This document shows positions 24,536-33,557 of a DNA stretch of 52,637 nucleotides, one piece after another. The stretch lies in contig CARTIQ010000006.1 of the NCBI GenBank assembly GCA_949068525.1, positions 1 to 52,637 on the forward strand. Direction: 5' to 3'. Under the pieces are notes generated by a model, which was not told where the DNA came from, made no database searches, and saw only the letters and a program-made list of their open reading frames with translations. The translations under genes were made by a program, and so were the position numbers. This DNA is from an uncultured Eubacteriales bacterium (lineage in GTDB: Bacteria; Bacillota; Clostridia; Oscillospirales; Acutalibacteraceae). Every line of letters begins with the position of its first letter. The first letter of the stretch is position 1.

Positions 24536-26005
24536 CTACTGAACCTCATTTCGTTCCTTCAAAATATCCGCAACGATTTCGCGCTCGTCAAAATGGATTT
24601 TTCGACCGTTTATTTCCTGATAATCCTCATGCCCCTTACCTGCAAGCACAATTATATCATTGTCTTTGGCTATAGAAAGGCAATATTTAATAGCCTCTCT
24701 CCTGTCGGGAATCACAATAAACTTGCCGCGGGTCTTTTTAAGCCCGACCTCAATGTCCGAAATTATATCCACAACGTTCTCATTGCGCGAATTGTCCGCC
24801 GTCACAACAGATAAATCCGAAAGTTTGCCCGAAACCTCACCCATCTCGTAGCGTCTAACCTTTGGGCGATCGCCCCCCGCACCAAACAAGGTTATCAAGC
24901 GGTTTGGGCGGTACTCCCGAAGTGTCGTCAAGATGTTCTCCATACTAAGAGCATTGTGCGCATAATCAATCAACAGCGTAAAATTCCCCGGCACCGGCAC
25001 AGACTCAATTCTACCCTTTACCTTGACCTCATTCAGACCACTTATTATCGCATCTTTCGGAACATCAAAATGCCGGCAGACCGAAATAGCAGCCAGCGCA
25101 TTATATATGCTAAATTTCCCAGGGATATCTACGTCCACACTCAGATTTTCCTTACCCGTGGTCTCAAAATGAATCCCTACATAACCATTCTGCGATATCA
25201 ACTTCTCGTTAAATGCGATAATATCAGCATCTCGAGAAAAACCATAAGTCTCCACCCGACAAGTATGGCCATTCAAGATCTCCCTATAGTTTTTATCATC
25301 AATATTTATAAGCCCTAACCGGCATCTTTGAAACAGCAAACTCTTGCACGCTAGGTACTCCCCCATGCTTTCGTGCTCATTTCCGCCAATATGGTCCATA
25401 GAAAAGTTCGTAAACACTCCATAGTCAAATACAAAACCATCCATACGATGCCACTTTAAGCCCAACGACGAGGCCTCCATAACAGCACATTTGCAACCGC
25501 TATCTACCATCTTGCGCAAAAAGCGCTGAATCTCATACGACTCCGGCGTCGTATTAACCGTTTTTGTCACATTTTCATCTATAATAACCCCTAAGGTTCC
25601 AATTAATCCGGTCTTTATACCAGCTTTCTGCAAAACGGTACGAATCATACAAGAAACCGTAGTCTTGCCCTTTGTACCGGTTATTGCAACTGTTTTTAAC
25701 TGTGAGGCTGGATTTTCAAAAAACTCTGCTGACATAAAAGCCAGCGCCTCGCGAGTATCCTCAACTTTAACAACCGTAATTTTCCCCTCAATCGAGACAT
25801 CATCAGAAATCACAACTGCAACCGCACCATTAGCAATTGCAGAGTCAATAAAACCGTGCCCGTCTTCGTTATAGCCTTTTAAGCATACAAACACCGAATT
25901 TTTTATACACTTTCTAGAATCATAAAAAATATCGCTTATTTCCAAGTCTAAATCGCCACAAACTAGCGAAAAATCTATTTTTTCGACCAAACGCCTAAGC
26001 TTCAT
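24536..26005 (-). CDS. murE: UDP-MurNAc-tripeptide synthetase MurE
   Basis: Adds the third amino acid (meso-diaminopimelate or L-lysine) to UDP-MurNAc-L-Ala-D-Glu. N-terminal domain includes DIFYDSRKCIKNSVFVCLKG; the ATP loop is GTKGKTT at 110-116; NTTPESYEI and the MEASSLGL segment follow; the C-terminal domain ends with GKGHEDYQ. The motif that selects the third residue is DNSR at 404-407 instead of the usual DNPR of DAP-adding enzymes. The retained arginine favours meso-DAP, but the Pro-to-Ser change leaves some doubt. ATG with AAGGGTGG upstream. It is first in the murE-murF operon. Confidence 0.95.
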   Translation of the reverse strand: MKLRRLVEKIDFSLVCGDLDLEISDIFYDSRKCIKNSVFVCLKGYNEDGHGFIDSAIANGAVAVVISDDVSIEGKITVVKVEDTREALAFMSAEFFENPASQLKTVAITGTKGKTTVSCMIRTVLQKAGIKTGLIGTLGVIIDENVTKTVNTTPESYEIQRFLRKMVDSGCKCAVMEASSLGLKWHRMDGFVFDYGVFTNFSMDHIGGNEHESMGEYLACKSLLFQRCRLGLINIDDKNYREILNGHTCRVETYGFSRDADIIAFNEKLISQNGYVGIHFETTGKENLSVDVDIPGKFSIYNALAAISVCRHFDVPKDAIISGLNEVKVKGRIESVPVPGNFTLLIDYAHNALSMENILTTLREYRPNRLITLFGAGGDRPKVRRYEMGEVSGKLSDLSVVTADNSRNENVVDIISDIEVGLKKTRGKFIVIPDRREAIKYCLSIAKDNDIIVLAGKGHEDYQEINGRKIHFDEREIVADILKERNEVQ

Positions 26006-26041
26006 CTTGCGCCACCCTTAACCTCAAATTACGTAAACTTA

Positions 26042-26058
26042 AAAACATACTATGTTTT
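26042..26058. promoter_or_regulatory. Perfect 17-bp dyad upstream of murE
   Basis: AAAACATA C TATGTTTT: two 8-bp arms around one base, 37 nt before the murE ATG and just downstream of AT-rich TATTAT-like sequences on the minus strand. The place fits an operator or a small hairpin in the leader. Confidence 0.4.
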
Positions 26059-26100
26059 CATAATATAATATTGCCACAAAAATCTGAAATTGTAAAACAA

Positions 26101-26137
26101 AAAATAAAAACCGCCCAAAACTTAGTCTGGACGGTTT
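26101..26137 (-). terminator. Rho-independent terminator after tRNA-Met
   Basis: Minus strand AAACCGTCC (26129-26137) pairs with GGGCGGTTT (26108-26116), one T-G pair, 12-nt loop, then TTATTTT. Confidence 0.85.
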
Positions 26138-26189
26138 AAGAGCATTTAAATTATAAAGTTGTAAACACAGCTAAGCACAATCGGAACGC

Positions 26190-26266
26190 TGGTGGGCCAT
26201 CAGGGACTTGAACCCCGGACCAACCGGTTATGAGCCGGTTGCTCTAACCAACTGAGCTAATGGCCC
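26190..26266 (-). tRNA. tRNA-Met (CAT), elongator type
   Basis: A 77-nt cloverleaf: acceptor GGGCCAT/ATGGCCC, D-arm with AGCTCAGTTGGTTAGAGC, anticodon arm CCGG/CCGG around CTCATAA (CAT), T-arm GGGGTTCAAGTCCC and encoded CCA. The GGGCC acceptor and the body resemble clostridial elongator tRNA-Met. The CAT anticodon could also belong to the lysidine-modified tRNA-Ile, but the acceptor fits that less well. Confidence 0.9.
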
Positions 26267-26309
26267 TTACTCACAGCACAAACCTTAGTGCTACAAAATA
26301 GCAAGTATG

Positions 26310-26338
26310 ATTATACCAGCTCTGATTTACTTTGTCAA
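26310..26338 (-). promoter_or_regulatory. Consensus sigma-A promoter of tRNA-Met
   Basis: Minus strand TTGACA (26333-26338), exactly 17 nt, TATAAT (26310-26315): a perfect consensus, about 40 nt before the tRNA, typical for stable RNA. Confidence 0.9.
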
Positions 26339-26401
26339 GCGCCCAGTTTGAAAATATTTTTTCGATTTTGTCTTATTTACATGCCAAATTTTTATAAAAT
26401 A

Positions 26402-26410
26402 TGATATAAT
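26402..26410 (+). promoter_or_regulatory. Extended -10 promoter of rlmB
   Basis: TGATATAAT gives an extended -10 (TGnTATAAT) about 35 nt before the rlmB GTG. No good -35 lies at 17 nt, which extended -10 promoters tolerate. Confidence 0.5.
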
Positions 26411-26445
26411 TAAAAAAATTTAGTGTTTAATTAAGAGGGATATTT

Positions 26446-27219
26446 GTGAAAAACACTGCCTCCAAAAAAACTCCATGCGAAATTATAATCGGTAAAAACT
26501 CAGTTAAAGAGGCTATTGTCGCAGGTCGTAATATAGATTCTATCTTGATTGCAAGCAATATGCGTAAATCTTCCGTCGCCGGAATTCTGCAAAAAGCTAA
26601 AGAGCTTAAAGTTCCGATAAAAGAAGTCTCCACCAAAAAGCTGGACTCTTTGTGCGATAATGCCAATCATCAAGGAATCATCGCGACGGTTTCTGCACAT
26701 CGGTATTTTAGCGTAGATGATATCTTAGATGTTGCGGCGCAAAAAGATGAGCCTCCCTTTGTTATCGTGGCAGATGAAATTACGGATCCACATAACCTTG
26801 GGGCAATTATCCGTACGGCAGAATGCGCCGGCGCACACGGGGTTATCATCTCTGCTCGGCGGTCAGCCAGTTTGAGTTTTGCTGTTGCTAAGGTTTCGGC
26901 TGGCGCATTTGAGCATGTAAAAGTTGCCAGAGTTACGAATATTCCTTCTGTTTTGGAATTGCTGAAAGGCCACGGTTTATGGATATATGGTGCGGATATG
27001 GATGGTCAATTTTATTGCAAATCCGATTTAACGGGGGCAATTGCTTTGGTCATTGGGAGCGAAGGCTTTGGGCTCAGTCGGCTTGTTAAAAAAAAGTGCG
27101 ATTTTATACTATCACTGCCACAGCTTGGCAAAATAAACTCACTAAACGCCTCTGTAGCGGCCGGGATCCTTATGTACGAAGTCGCACGGCAGCGGCGGTT
27201 GTGCTTGGGTTTAAAGTGA
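26446..27219 (+). CDS. rlmB: TrmH-family RNA 2'-O-methyltransferase (RlmB-like)
   Basis: SPOUT-fold enzyme that methylates a ribose, in this subfamily G2251 of 23S rRNA. An N-terminal substrate-binding domain (residues about 10-85, IIIGKNSVKEAI) precedes the knotted domain with the three motifs DPHNLGAIIRTAECAG, IGSEGFGLSR and LNASVAAGILMYEVAR. Length 257 is typical. Start GTG with AGAGGG 7 nt upstream. The exact substrate cannot be told from sequence; the close relative acting on tRNA or rRNA at another site is possible. Confidence 0.92.
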   Translation: MKNTASKKTPCEIIIGKNSVKEAIVAGRNIDSILIASNMRKSSVAGILQKAKELKVPIKEVSTKKLDSLCDNANHQGIIATVSAHRYFSVDDILDVAAQKDEPPFVIVADEITDPHNLGAIIRTAECAGAHGVIISARRSASLSFAVAKVSAGAFEHVKVARVTNIPSVLELLKGHGLWIYGADMDGQFYCKSDLTGAIALVIGSEGFGLSRLVKKKCDFILSLPQLGKINSLNASVAAGILMYEVARQRRLCLGLK

Positions 27220-27261
27220 AAATAATTTATAATATTTTAGGTTTAAGGGGGCGTTTTTGGT

Positions 27262-29262
27262 TTGAATCAAATTTTTTCTAAGTTAAAAGGCTTTTTCCAG
27301 GGTGATAAAAGTCGTAACTTCTCGCAGTATGAGGAGATTTTTAGTACTACAGAAAATAAGGTGAAAACCCAAAACACAGACCCTCTTAAAGTTATGGATG
27401 AGCCTTCTTCTCCAGATTATTTTAAAGTTAAATCTTTTTTGGAAGATGAATTCTGCAAAGAGACAAGGAATTCAGAATTTTTGTTGGATGAAGCTTTTGA
27501 CGTTTACCATGAATATACCGTGGAAAATCCTGTTGAATCTGCCAAAATTATAAAAAACCAGTTGAAAAAAGAAATTAAAGCTTTAACCATCAAATTTTGG
27601 GCGATGTTTGCCGTTTTCATTTTGTCGCTCGTTGCAGATGCGATACCTTTTAACTTTCTTAATTCTTTTTTTCCCCCTTTTTACGTGAATTCCTCTGTTG
27701 TGTACTTAATTACCTCCAATGCGCTGCTGATTTTAAGCTGCATTATTGGCTTTAGCTTTATTAAGTCGGCCTTTAATCACATTTCGTACCTTGTTTTTAC
27801 TATTGATACCGCAATTTTTCTGCCCCTGATTATAACTTTTTTGCACTGCTATGCCTGCTTGCTGTTTTTCCTTCGGCACAACGCCTATAATTCTTTTAGC
27901 CCTCGCACTTACGTGAGTTTACTGATTTTTAATTTGTTGTTTGTGATTTTAAACTCTTTGTCCATCAAAAAGCGGATACTTAACAACTTTAAGTTTGTTC
28001 TCTCCTCAAAACAAAAATATAATGTTGATATGTACTCTTTGAGCAACGTTGTTCCTTCAGTTATTTCGCGCATTCCTATTCTAACGCCTTATGCGCACAA
28101 AACTAATTTCTTAACGAATTTCATTAAAAATTCTTGTTGTGAAAGTTTTTCTGAATCCATAGTCGCTAAAATTATTCCGATTAGCCTCATTTTTGCTTGC
28201 ATTTGCGGCGTTGCGAGGTTTGTTGGCACGATATTTTCTCTTTCTAGTATGAGCATAATTGATACGCTTGCCTGTTTTGACGTTGTTTTGCTGCTTTGCT
28301 TACCATTTTCGTTGCCTTTTACTGTTAATTTTATTGTATCCTCTTTGTGCCTGCAAGCGCTTAAACTTCGGGCTATGATTGTGGGCGAGAATGCTATCAA
28401 AAAAGTTGCAAAAACCAAAAGCATTGTGCTAAACGACGGGGATCTTTATCCTCCTAATAACATCGTGCTTCGCGGAATCAAAACGTTTAACGGTCAGCGT
28501 GTGGATGAGGCTATTCTTGCGGCAGCTTCTATTATATGCCGCCTTAATGCACCTATTAGTCAGGTTTTTGACAAAATTATTATGGGCAAAAGGGCTATTT
28601 TAACTAAGGTTTCTAACATCACTTATAAGGAAAATAAAGGGATCATCGGCTGGGTTAATGGTAAGCGGATCTTGATTGGTAATAGAGATCTTTTAAAAGA
28701 TTTTAAAATTGACCCTCCTAGCCGTGACTACGAGAAAAAATATCGGGTTCCTGGATGTGAATTAACTTATTTTGCTATCGGTCAAAACTTGGTTGCTATG
28801 TTTGTTTTGGAGTATACGCCTTCTAAAAGCTTGGCGGGCACCCTGTTAGCTTGCGTTCGGAGTAATATAAAAATTTTTATTAAGACTGTTGACTGTAACT
28901 TAACTCTTTCTAAAATTGCCTCAGATTTTAACGTAGATGTAAAATTTTTAACGCTGCTTTCTTATGATGAGTCGCAGAAAATTAACGCGCTGTGTGATAA
29001 AATTGAGGACAGCTCAAATGCCTTTGTTGCAACCTTTGGTTCATGTGCTTCTTTTGTTAAGCTCATTTTGGCATGTTGTTTTGCAAAGAGCAATATTGCT
29101 TTGGTTCGGGCTATTCAGTTTTTTCAGCTGATTTTTAGCGTTTTTTGGATTTGTGTGTTAAATTCCCACATTAGCAAAGTTAGCATTTTCGCACTTATTT
29201 TGTACTCTGCTTTGTGGTCTATTTTTTCTATTTTGGCTTCTAGGATAAAAAATTTTAAGTAA
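27262..29262 (+). CDS. P-type ATPase-like membrane protein lacking catalytic motifs (pseudoenzyme)
   Basis: A 666-residue membrane protein shaped like a P-type cation ATPase. Helices lie near 113-130, 145-167, 176-204, 216-233, 304-326 and 332-362, with a pair at the end (about 615-660). The segment after CLPFSLPF (346-353) reads LKLRAMIVGENAIKKVAKT, then SIVLNDGD where working pumps have vvFDKTGT. The nucleotide-domain motif survives (NKGIIGWVNGKRILIGN, 458-474), but TGD is replaced by KTVD (541-544) and GDGxND by FGSCAS (592-597). The cytosolic loop before the fifth helix is short and shows no TGE. So it cannot form the aspartyl phosphate. TTG start with AAGGGGGCG upstream; 26 nt before an LCP gene. 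Probably a regulatory or structural relic; function unknown. Confidence 0.7.
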   Translation: MNQIFSKLKGFFQGDKSRNFSQYEEIFSTTENKVKTQNTDPLKVMDEPSSPDYFKVKSFLEDEFCKETRNSEFLLDEAFDVYHEYTVENPVESAKIIKNQLKKEIKALTIKFWAMFAVFILSLVADAIPFNFLNSFFPPFYVNSSVVYLITSNALLILSCIIGFSFIKSAFNHISYLVFTIDTAIFLPLIITFLHCYACLLFFLRHNAYNSFSPRTYVSLLIFNLLFVILNSLSIKKRILNNFKFVLSSKQKYNVDMYSLSNVVPSVISRIPILTPYAHKTNFLTNFIKNSCCESFSESIVAKIIPISLIFACICGVARFVGTIFSLSSMSIIDTLACFDVVLLLCLPFSLPFTVNFIVSSLCLQALKLRAMIVGENAIKKVAKTKSIVLNDGDLYPPNNIVLRGIKTFNGQRVDEAILAAASIICRLNAPISQVFDKIIMGKRAILTKVSNITYKENKGIIGWVNGKRILIGNRDLLKDFKIDPPSRDYEKKYRVPGCELTYFAIGQNLVAMFVLEYTPSKSLAGTLLACVRSNIKIFIKTVDCNLTLSKIASDFNVDVKFLTLLSYDESQKINALCDKIEDSSNAFVATFGSCASFVKLILACCFAKSNIALVRAIQFFQLIFSVFWICVLNSHISKVSIFALILYSALWSIFSILASRIKNFK

Positions 29263-29288
29263 ACTTTAAAAAGTTAAGGAGAAATTTT

Positions 29289-30584
29289 ATGTTGTCTAAA
29301 AATAATAGCTCTGACTATAGCGATAATTTTGATGTTTCTGGTAGTGATGGCCGCAATATTTACAGCAGCTCTAATCGGTCTCATTTTTTGGGACCTCGGC
29401 GTTTTATTAATTTTAAAAAATTGCGAAAGAGAAAAATTATTTTTGCTTGCGCGATTATTATTTCTGCCGTTGTAGGGCTTATTGGTGGAGCTATGATTTA
29501 TACTTATAGAATGTTGGATTCGCTTAATTATCAGCCAATTCAAGGCAGTGGAACTGAATATGTTGCGGGTTCTGCTTGCGACCCAATGATTTTGAACGTT
29601 GCTCTTTTTGGTGTGGATCGGCACGAGGAATCTGATGTTCATAGCCGAAGTGACTCTATTTTGATTTTGTCGCTCGACAGCCGGCATAAAAAGATTAAGC
29701 TGACGTCTTTGATGCGCGACCTTTGGGTGCATGTTCCAGGCTACAAAGATACCCGTATTAATGCTGCTATTGCCCTTGGTGGTGAAAGCTTGGCTATTAA
29801 GACTATTGAACAAAACTTTGGAATAAAGATTGATCGCTTCTGCACGGTTGATTTTGAAGGGTTTAGAGACATTATTGATATTATTGGCGGCCTAGATATT
29901 GAGATTACCGCCAAAGAGGCACATCACATAAACCGGCTCCTCTTAGAATTAGATAGCGCTTTCAGCCAAGGTGGCATCAAGCCGTTTAAGTCCCCTTTGC
30001 TTAAGGAAGTTGACGGTAGGCATCATTTGAATGGTGCCCAGTCCTTGCAATACGCGAGAAGCCGCAAAGTGCCTACTGCCGAGGGTTTACACGACGACTA
30101 CGCGAGAACTTTTCGGCAGCGTCGCGTTATCTCTTTGGTAATTAACAAGTTTAAGTCTAGCAGCCTGCCGCAGATTTTAGCTGTTATTGAGAGGGCCGGA
30201 CCCTTTGTTAGAACAAATCTGAAGAAAAGCGAAATTATAACTTTGGGCAAAAACTCTCTAAAATACTTACAGTATGAGTTCGTTGAATTCCGGATTCCTC
30301 AAGATGGCAATTTTAGCGGCCAGAATATAAATGGTGCCTCCGTGCTGGTTATAGACGATTTAAGTCGCGCCCGATACGATTTGGCCAAGTTTATCTATGA
30401 GGACTCTGTTAAAGAAAGCTCATATAGCAAGGAAAAGTCAAAAGTGCGCACTGCTCCTACACATCAGAACGCACCAACGGCCACGCAAACTACGGATACT
30501 AGTAAAAACAGTAATAATACAGTTTCTTCTCAGCCCACGGCAACCAATATGGCAAGCACTGCAAACTCTGCTAAACCCTGCTAA
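29289..30584 (+). CDS. LCP-family (LytR-CpsA-Psr) protein with a frameshifted tail
   Basis: LCP enzymes transfer polymers such as teichoic acids or capsule from lipid carriers to peptidoglycan outside the membrane. There is a cytosolic basic start, one membrane helix (about 49-70), then the LCP domain: VHSRSDSILILSLD, LTSLMRDLWVHVPG, DTRINAAIALGG, LNGAQSLQYARSRKV and YARTFRQRRVISLV. These carry the usual arginines and aspartates. The 60-residue low-complexity Ser/Thr/Ala/Asn tail is broken: a 10-bp tandem copy at 30569-30588 shifts the frame, stopping at 30584, whereas the other frame goes on to TAA at 30756. The catalytic domain is intact. ATG with AAGGAG upstream; same operon as the P-ATPase-like gene. 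Confidence 0.9.
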   Translation: MLSKNNSSDYSDNFDVSGSDGRNIYSSSNRSHFLGPRRFINFKKLRKRKIIFACAIIISAVVGLIGGAMIYTYRMLDSLNYQPIQGSGTEYVAGSACDPMILNVALFGVDRHEESDVHSRSDSILILSLDSRHKKIKLTSLMRDLWVHVPGYKDTRINAAIALGGESLAIKTIEQNFGIKIDRFCTVDFEGFRDIIDIIGGLDIEITAKEAHHINRLLLELDSAFSQGGIKPFKSPLLKEVDGRHHLNGAQSLQYARSRKVPTAEGLHDDYARTFRQRRVISLVINKFKSSSLPQILAVIERAGPFVRTNLKKSEIITLGKNSLKYLQYEFVEFRIPQDGNFSGQNINGASVLVIDDLSRARYDLAKFIYEDSVKESSYSKEKSKVRTAPTHQNAPTATQTTDTSKNSNNTVSSQPTATNMASTANSAKPC

Positions 30585-30588
30585 ACCC
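30569..30588 (+). repeat. Tandem 10-bp duplication that frameshifts the LCP tail
   Basis: TGCTAAACCC occurs twice in a row. Removing one copy restores a frame reading NSAKPAAANRTSTANSAKP and on to the TAA at 30754-30756. A longer similar stretch (GCACTGCAAACTCTGCTAAA) recurs about 55 bp downstream, so the region is prone to slippage. An assembly error is the other explanation. Confidence 0.8.
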
Positions 30589-30787
30589 GCAGCAGCTAAT
30601 AGGACAAGCACTGCAAACTCTGCTAAACCCACAGCAACCAGCAGGGCAAGCAACACAAATGTCGCGCAACGCAATACTGCTAATTCTGCTGCTGGCAGCA
30701 GCCGTCCTGCAACTTCTGCCTATAGTCGCCCTAGGTCTAATCAAGCCGCGAGCTAATTTTGGGCGTCTCCTTTGCTATGCTGGTTAA

Positions 30788-30816
30788 TTGACTTTTTTTA
30801 GACATGAGAATATAAT
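30788..30816 (+). promoter_or_regulatory. Sigma-A promoter of alaS
   Basis: TTGACT, 17-nt spacer, TATAAT. The predicted leader is only about 55 nt, too short for a T-box riboswitch. Confidence 0.75.
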
Positions 30817-30879
30817 TAAACCGTAGCAAAAATCTGGATTTTTGGCCTTTTATTTTATTTTATTGGATGTGAGTTAAAC

Positions 30880-33513
30880 GTGAAATGGACGGGTCTTAAC
30901 GAATTGCGCGAGATGTTTACGTCTTTTTTTGAGTCGAAGGGGCACCTTAAGCTGGAAAGCTTCTCCTTGGTTCCTCAAAATGATAATAGTTTGTTGTTGA
31001 TAAATTCCGGTATGGCCCCAATGAAGAAATATTTTACTGGCGAGGTTAAGCCCCCTTGCAAGAGAGTTACAACATGCCAAAAGTGCATCCGCACACCAGA
31101 CATTGAACGTGTTGGGATTACTGCTCGGCATGGCACTTTTTTTGAGATGCTGGGCAACTTTTCTTTTGGTGACTACTTTAAACCTGAGACGACGGCCTGG
31201 GCTTGGGAATTTTGTACTAAAGTTTTGGAACTGCCCGTTGATAGGATCTGGGTTTCTATTTATGAAGAAGACACCGAAGCCTTTGAAATTTGGACGCAAA
31301 ACGTTGGTGTGGCGCCGGATCATATTGTCCGGTTGGGTAAAGCAGATAACTTTTGGGAACATGGAGCTGGGCCTTGTGGGCCTTGCTCGGAACTTTATTT
31401 TGACCGCGGCGAAGAGTATGGTTGCGGCTCTCCGGATTGCAAGGTGGGCTGTGACTGCGACCGATATATTGAATTTTGGAACTTGGTATTTACTCAGTTT
31501 GAGAATGACGGAAACAACAACTATTCTAAACTTGATCATCCTAATATTGATACCGGAATGGGCTTGGAGCGCTTGGCTTGCATTATGCAGGGCGTGGACA
31601 ACCTGTTTCTTGTCGACAGCGTGCAAAACATTATGCAACATATTTGCAGAATGTCTGGCGTTAAATATGGCGACAATGCTAAGATTGACATTTCTTTGCG
31701 GGTTATCACTGATCATATTCGAAGCGTTACCTTTCTGATCGGCGACGGTGTCATGCCCTCTAATGAAGGTCGTGGCTACGTTTTACGGCGGCTTCTGCGT
31801 CGTGCAGCTCGGCACGGTCGGGTTCTTGGTATCTGTGGAACTTTTTTATCGAATTTGTGTGAGACTGTGATTAGGGAAAATCAGCAGGCTTACCCAGAAC
31901 TTGCACATAAACAAGGATTTATTAAAAAGATTATACAGGTTGAGGAAGAAAATTTCGCTAAGACAATCGATCAGGGCTTGACTCTTTTAAATGATATGGT
32001 TGAAAAGTCTGATAGTGCTGTGCTTTCTGGCGAGGTTGCTTTTAAGCTTAACGATACTTTTGGCTTTCCTATTGACTTGACAAAAGAAATTTTGGCGGAA
32101 CGCGGTATGACTGTTGACGAGGCTCGCTTTAATGAGTTGCTTCTTGAGCAAAAAAATAAGGCTAGAAAGGCGCGCGCTAGCTCAGAAACACAGGCTTGGG
32201 CAAACGAGAACTTGAACTTTGGCGGCATTGTGTCAACTAAATTTGTGGGATACGATGTTTTAAGCACCCACTCTGCTATTTTAAAGATAATAAAGAACAA
32301 CGAAGTTGTTGATTCTACCGCTAGTGGTGACGAGGTTAATATAATTTTAGATGAGACTCCATTTTATGCGCAAGGTGGTGGACAAGTTGGAGATTCTGGC
32401 GTGCTGACGCTTGGCAACGCTAAGGCTAACATCATTGATACGGTTAAAAATGCCGCTGGGATATACTTTCATCATGCTCAAATTGCTCGAGGAACCTTCC
32501 ATATTAGCGATAAAGTCGAGGCTTATGTTGATGCTGCTAAGCGAGAAAAAATCAGGCAGAACCACTCTGCGGCGCACCTTTTGCAGGCTGCTTTGAGAAA
32601 GGTTCTTGGCACACACGTTGAACAAGCAGGCCAGCTCATTGATGAAAATCGGTTGCGGTTTGATTTTACGCACATTTCTTCTTTGACTTCTGCTGAATTG
32701 CAACAGATTGAAACGCTTATAAACAATGAAATTTTACGTTCGGATGAGGTTGTGATTCGAGAAATGCCCATTGCTGAGGCCAAAAAGATGGGTGCTATGG
32801 CTTTATTTGGCGAAAAATATGAAAATGTTGTGAGAGTCGTTAAGATTGGCGATTTTTCGTTGGAGCTTTGTGGTGGAACTCATGTTAGCAACACTGCGCA
32901 GGTAGGTTTGTTTAAAATTGTTGCTGAAAGCTCGGTGGCTTCTGGCGTCCGGCGCATAGAGGCTGTAACATCTTTTGGGGTTTTACGCCTTTTGCATGAA
33001 AAAACAAGCCTCTTAGCTGAATGCCAGCAGGTTTTGAAGGTAAAACAGCAGGCCGAACTCGCGAATGAATGTGCTGCCCTGGTGGAGGAGCTAAAAAATC
33101 GCGAAAGAACTGTTTGTAAACTGACTTCGGAATTGGCGGCTTTTAAGGTTAATAATCTGCTCGGCTTGGCCAAAGAGATTTGCGGGCTAAAGGTTATTTT
33201 GTCTCGGTTTGATAACATGGAGATTGGTGAATTAAAACTCATTTGCGACAATTTGAAATCTAATTTTGCGAATACTGTAGTCGTTTTGGCCAATGTTGGA
33301 GCAGAAAAGTCTAATATTATTGCAAGTGTTGGCAAAAATGCTATAGAAAAGGGTATTAATGCTGGAGTTTTGGTTAAGGAAATTGCTCAGCTAACCGGTG
33401 GGAATGGAGGCGGGCACAAAGATATGGCCATGGCGGGCATTAAAGATGTCTCTAAAATTGACGTGGCTTTAAATGTGGCTTATGATTTGATTAGTGATAT
33501 CTTGAAAAAATGA
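30880..33513 (+). CDS. alaS: Alanyl-tRNA synthetase
   Basis: Charges tRNA-Ala and clears mischarged Ser/Gly. Class II catalytic part: LREMFTSFFESKGH, LINSGMAPMKKYF, RHGTFFEMLGNFSFGDYFK and GMGLERL. The editing domain has the zinc motif NHSAAHLLQ near residue 559 and LCGGTHV near 665. The C-terminal DHHA1 part ends GGNGGGHKDMAMAG. Length 877 is typical. Start GTG with GGATGTGAG upstream. It begins a plus-strand run alaS-hinT-comEC-holA with short gaps, probably an operon. Confidence 0.97.
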   Translation: MKWTGLNELREMFTSFFESKGHLKLESFSLVPQNDNSLLLINSGMAPMKKYFTGEVKPPCKRVTTCQKCIRTPDIERVGITARHGTFFEMLGNFSFGDYFKPETTAWAWEFCTKVLELPVDRIWVSIYEEDTEAFEIWTQNVGVAPDHIVRLGKADNFWEHGAGPCGPCSELYFDRGEEYGCGSPDCKVGCDCDRYIEFWNLVFTQFENDGNNNYSKLDHPNIDTGMGLERLACIMQGVDNLFLVDSVQNIMQHICRMSGVKYGDNAKIDISLRVITDHIRSVTFLIGDGVMPSNEGRGYVLRRLLRRAARHGRVLGICGTFLSNLCETVIRENQQAYPELAHKQGFIKKIIQVEEENFAKTIDQGLTLLNDMVEKSDSAVLSGEVAFKLNDTFGFPIDLTKEILAERGMTVDEARFNELLLEQKNKARKARASSETQAWANENLNFGGIVSTKFVGYDVLSTHSAILKIIKNNEVVDSTASGDEVNIILDETPFYAQGGGQVGDSGVLTLGNAKANIIDTVKNAAGIYFHHAQIARGTFHISDKVEAYVDAAKREKIRQNHSAAHLLQAALRKVLGTHVEQAGQLIDENRLRFDFTHISSLTSAELQQIETLINNEILRSDEVVIREMPIAEAKKMGAMALFGEKYENVVRVVKIGDFSLELCGGTHVSNTAQVGLFKIVAESSVASGVRRIEAVTSFGVLRLLHEKTSLLAECQQVLKVKQQAELANECAALVEELKNRERTVCKLTSELAAFKVNNLLGLAKEICGLKVILSRFDNMEIGELKLICDNLKSNFANTVVVLANVGAEKSNIIASVGKNAIEKGINAGVLVKEIAQLTGGNGGGHKDMAMAGIKDVSKIDVALNVAYDLISDILKK

Positions 33514-33557
33514 CGTAACAATGTTGTTTATAATGCTTAATTTGGAGGTTTCGTACT

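Noticed and set aside
29274..29813. Minus-strand 179-residue ORF over the LCP gene
   Set aside because: Antisense to a well-supported LCP domain; composition (many Asn, Arg) is that of a shadow frame.
30817..30879. T-box riboswitch before alaS
   Set aside because: The promoter leaves only about 55 nt before the GTG, too short for a T-box with specifier loop and antiterminator.
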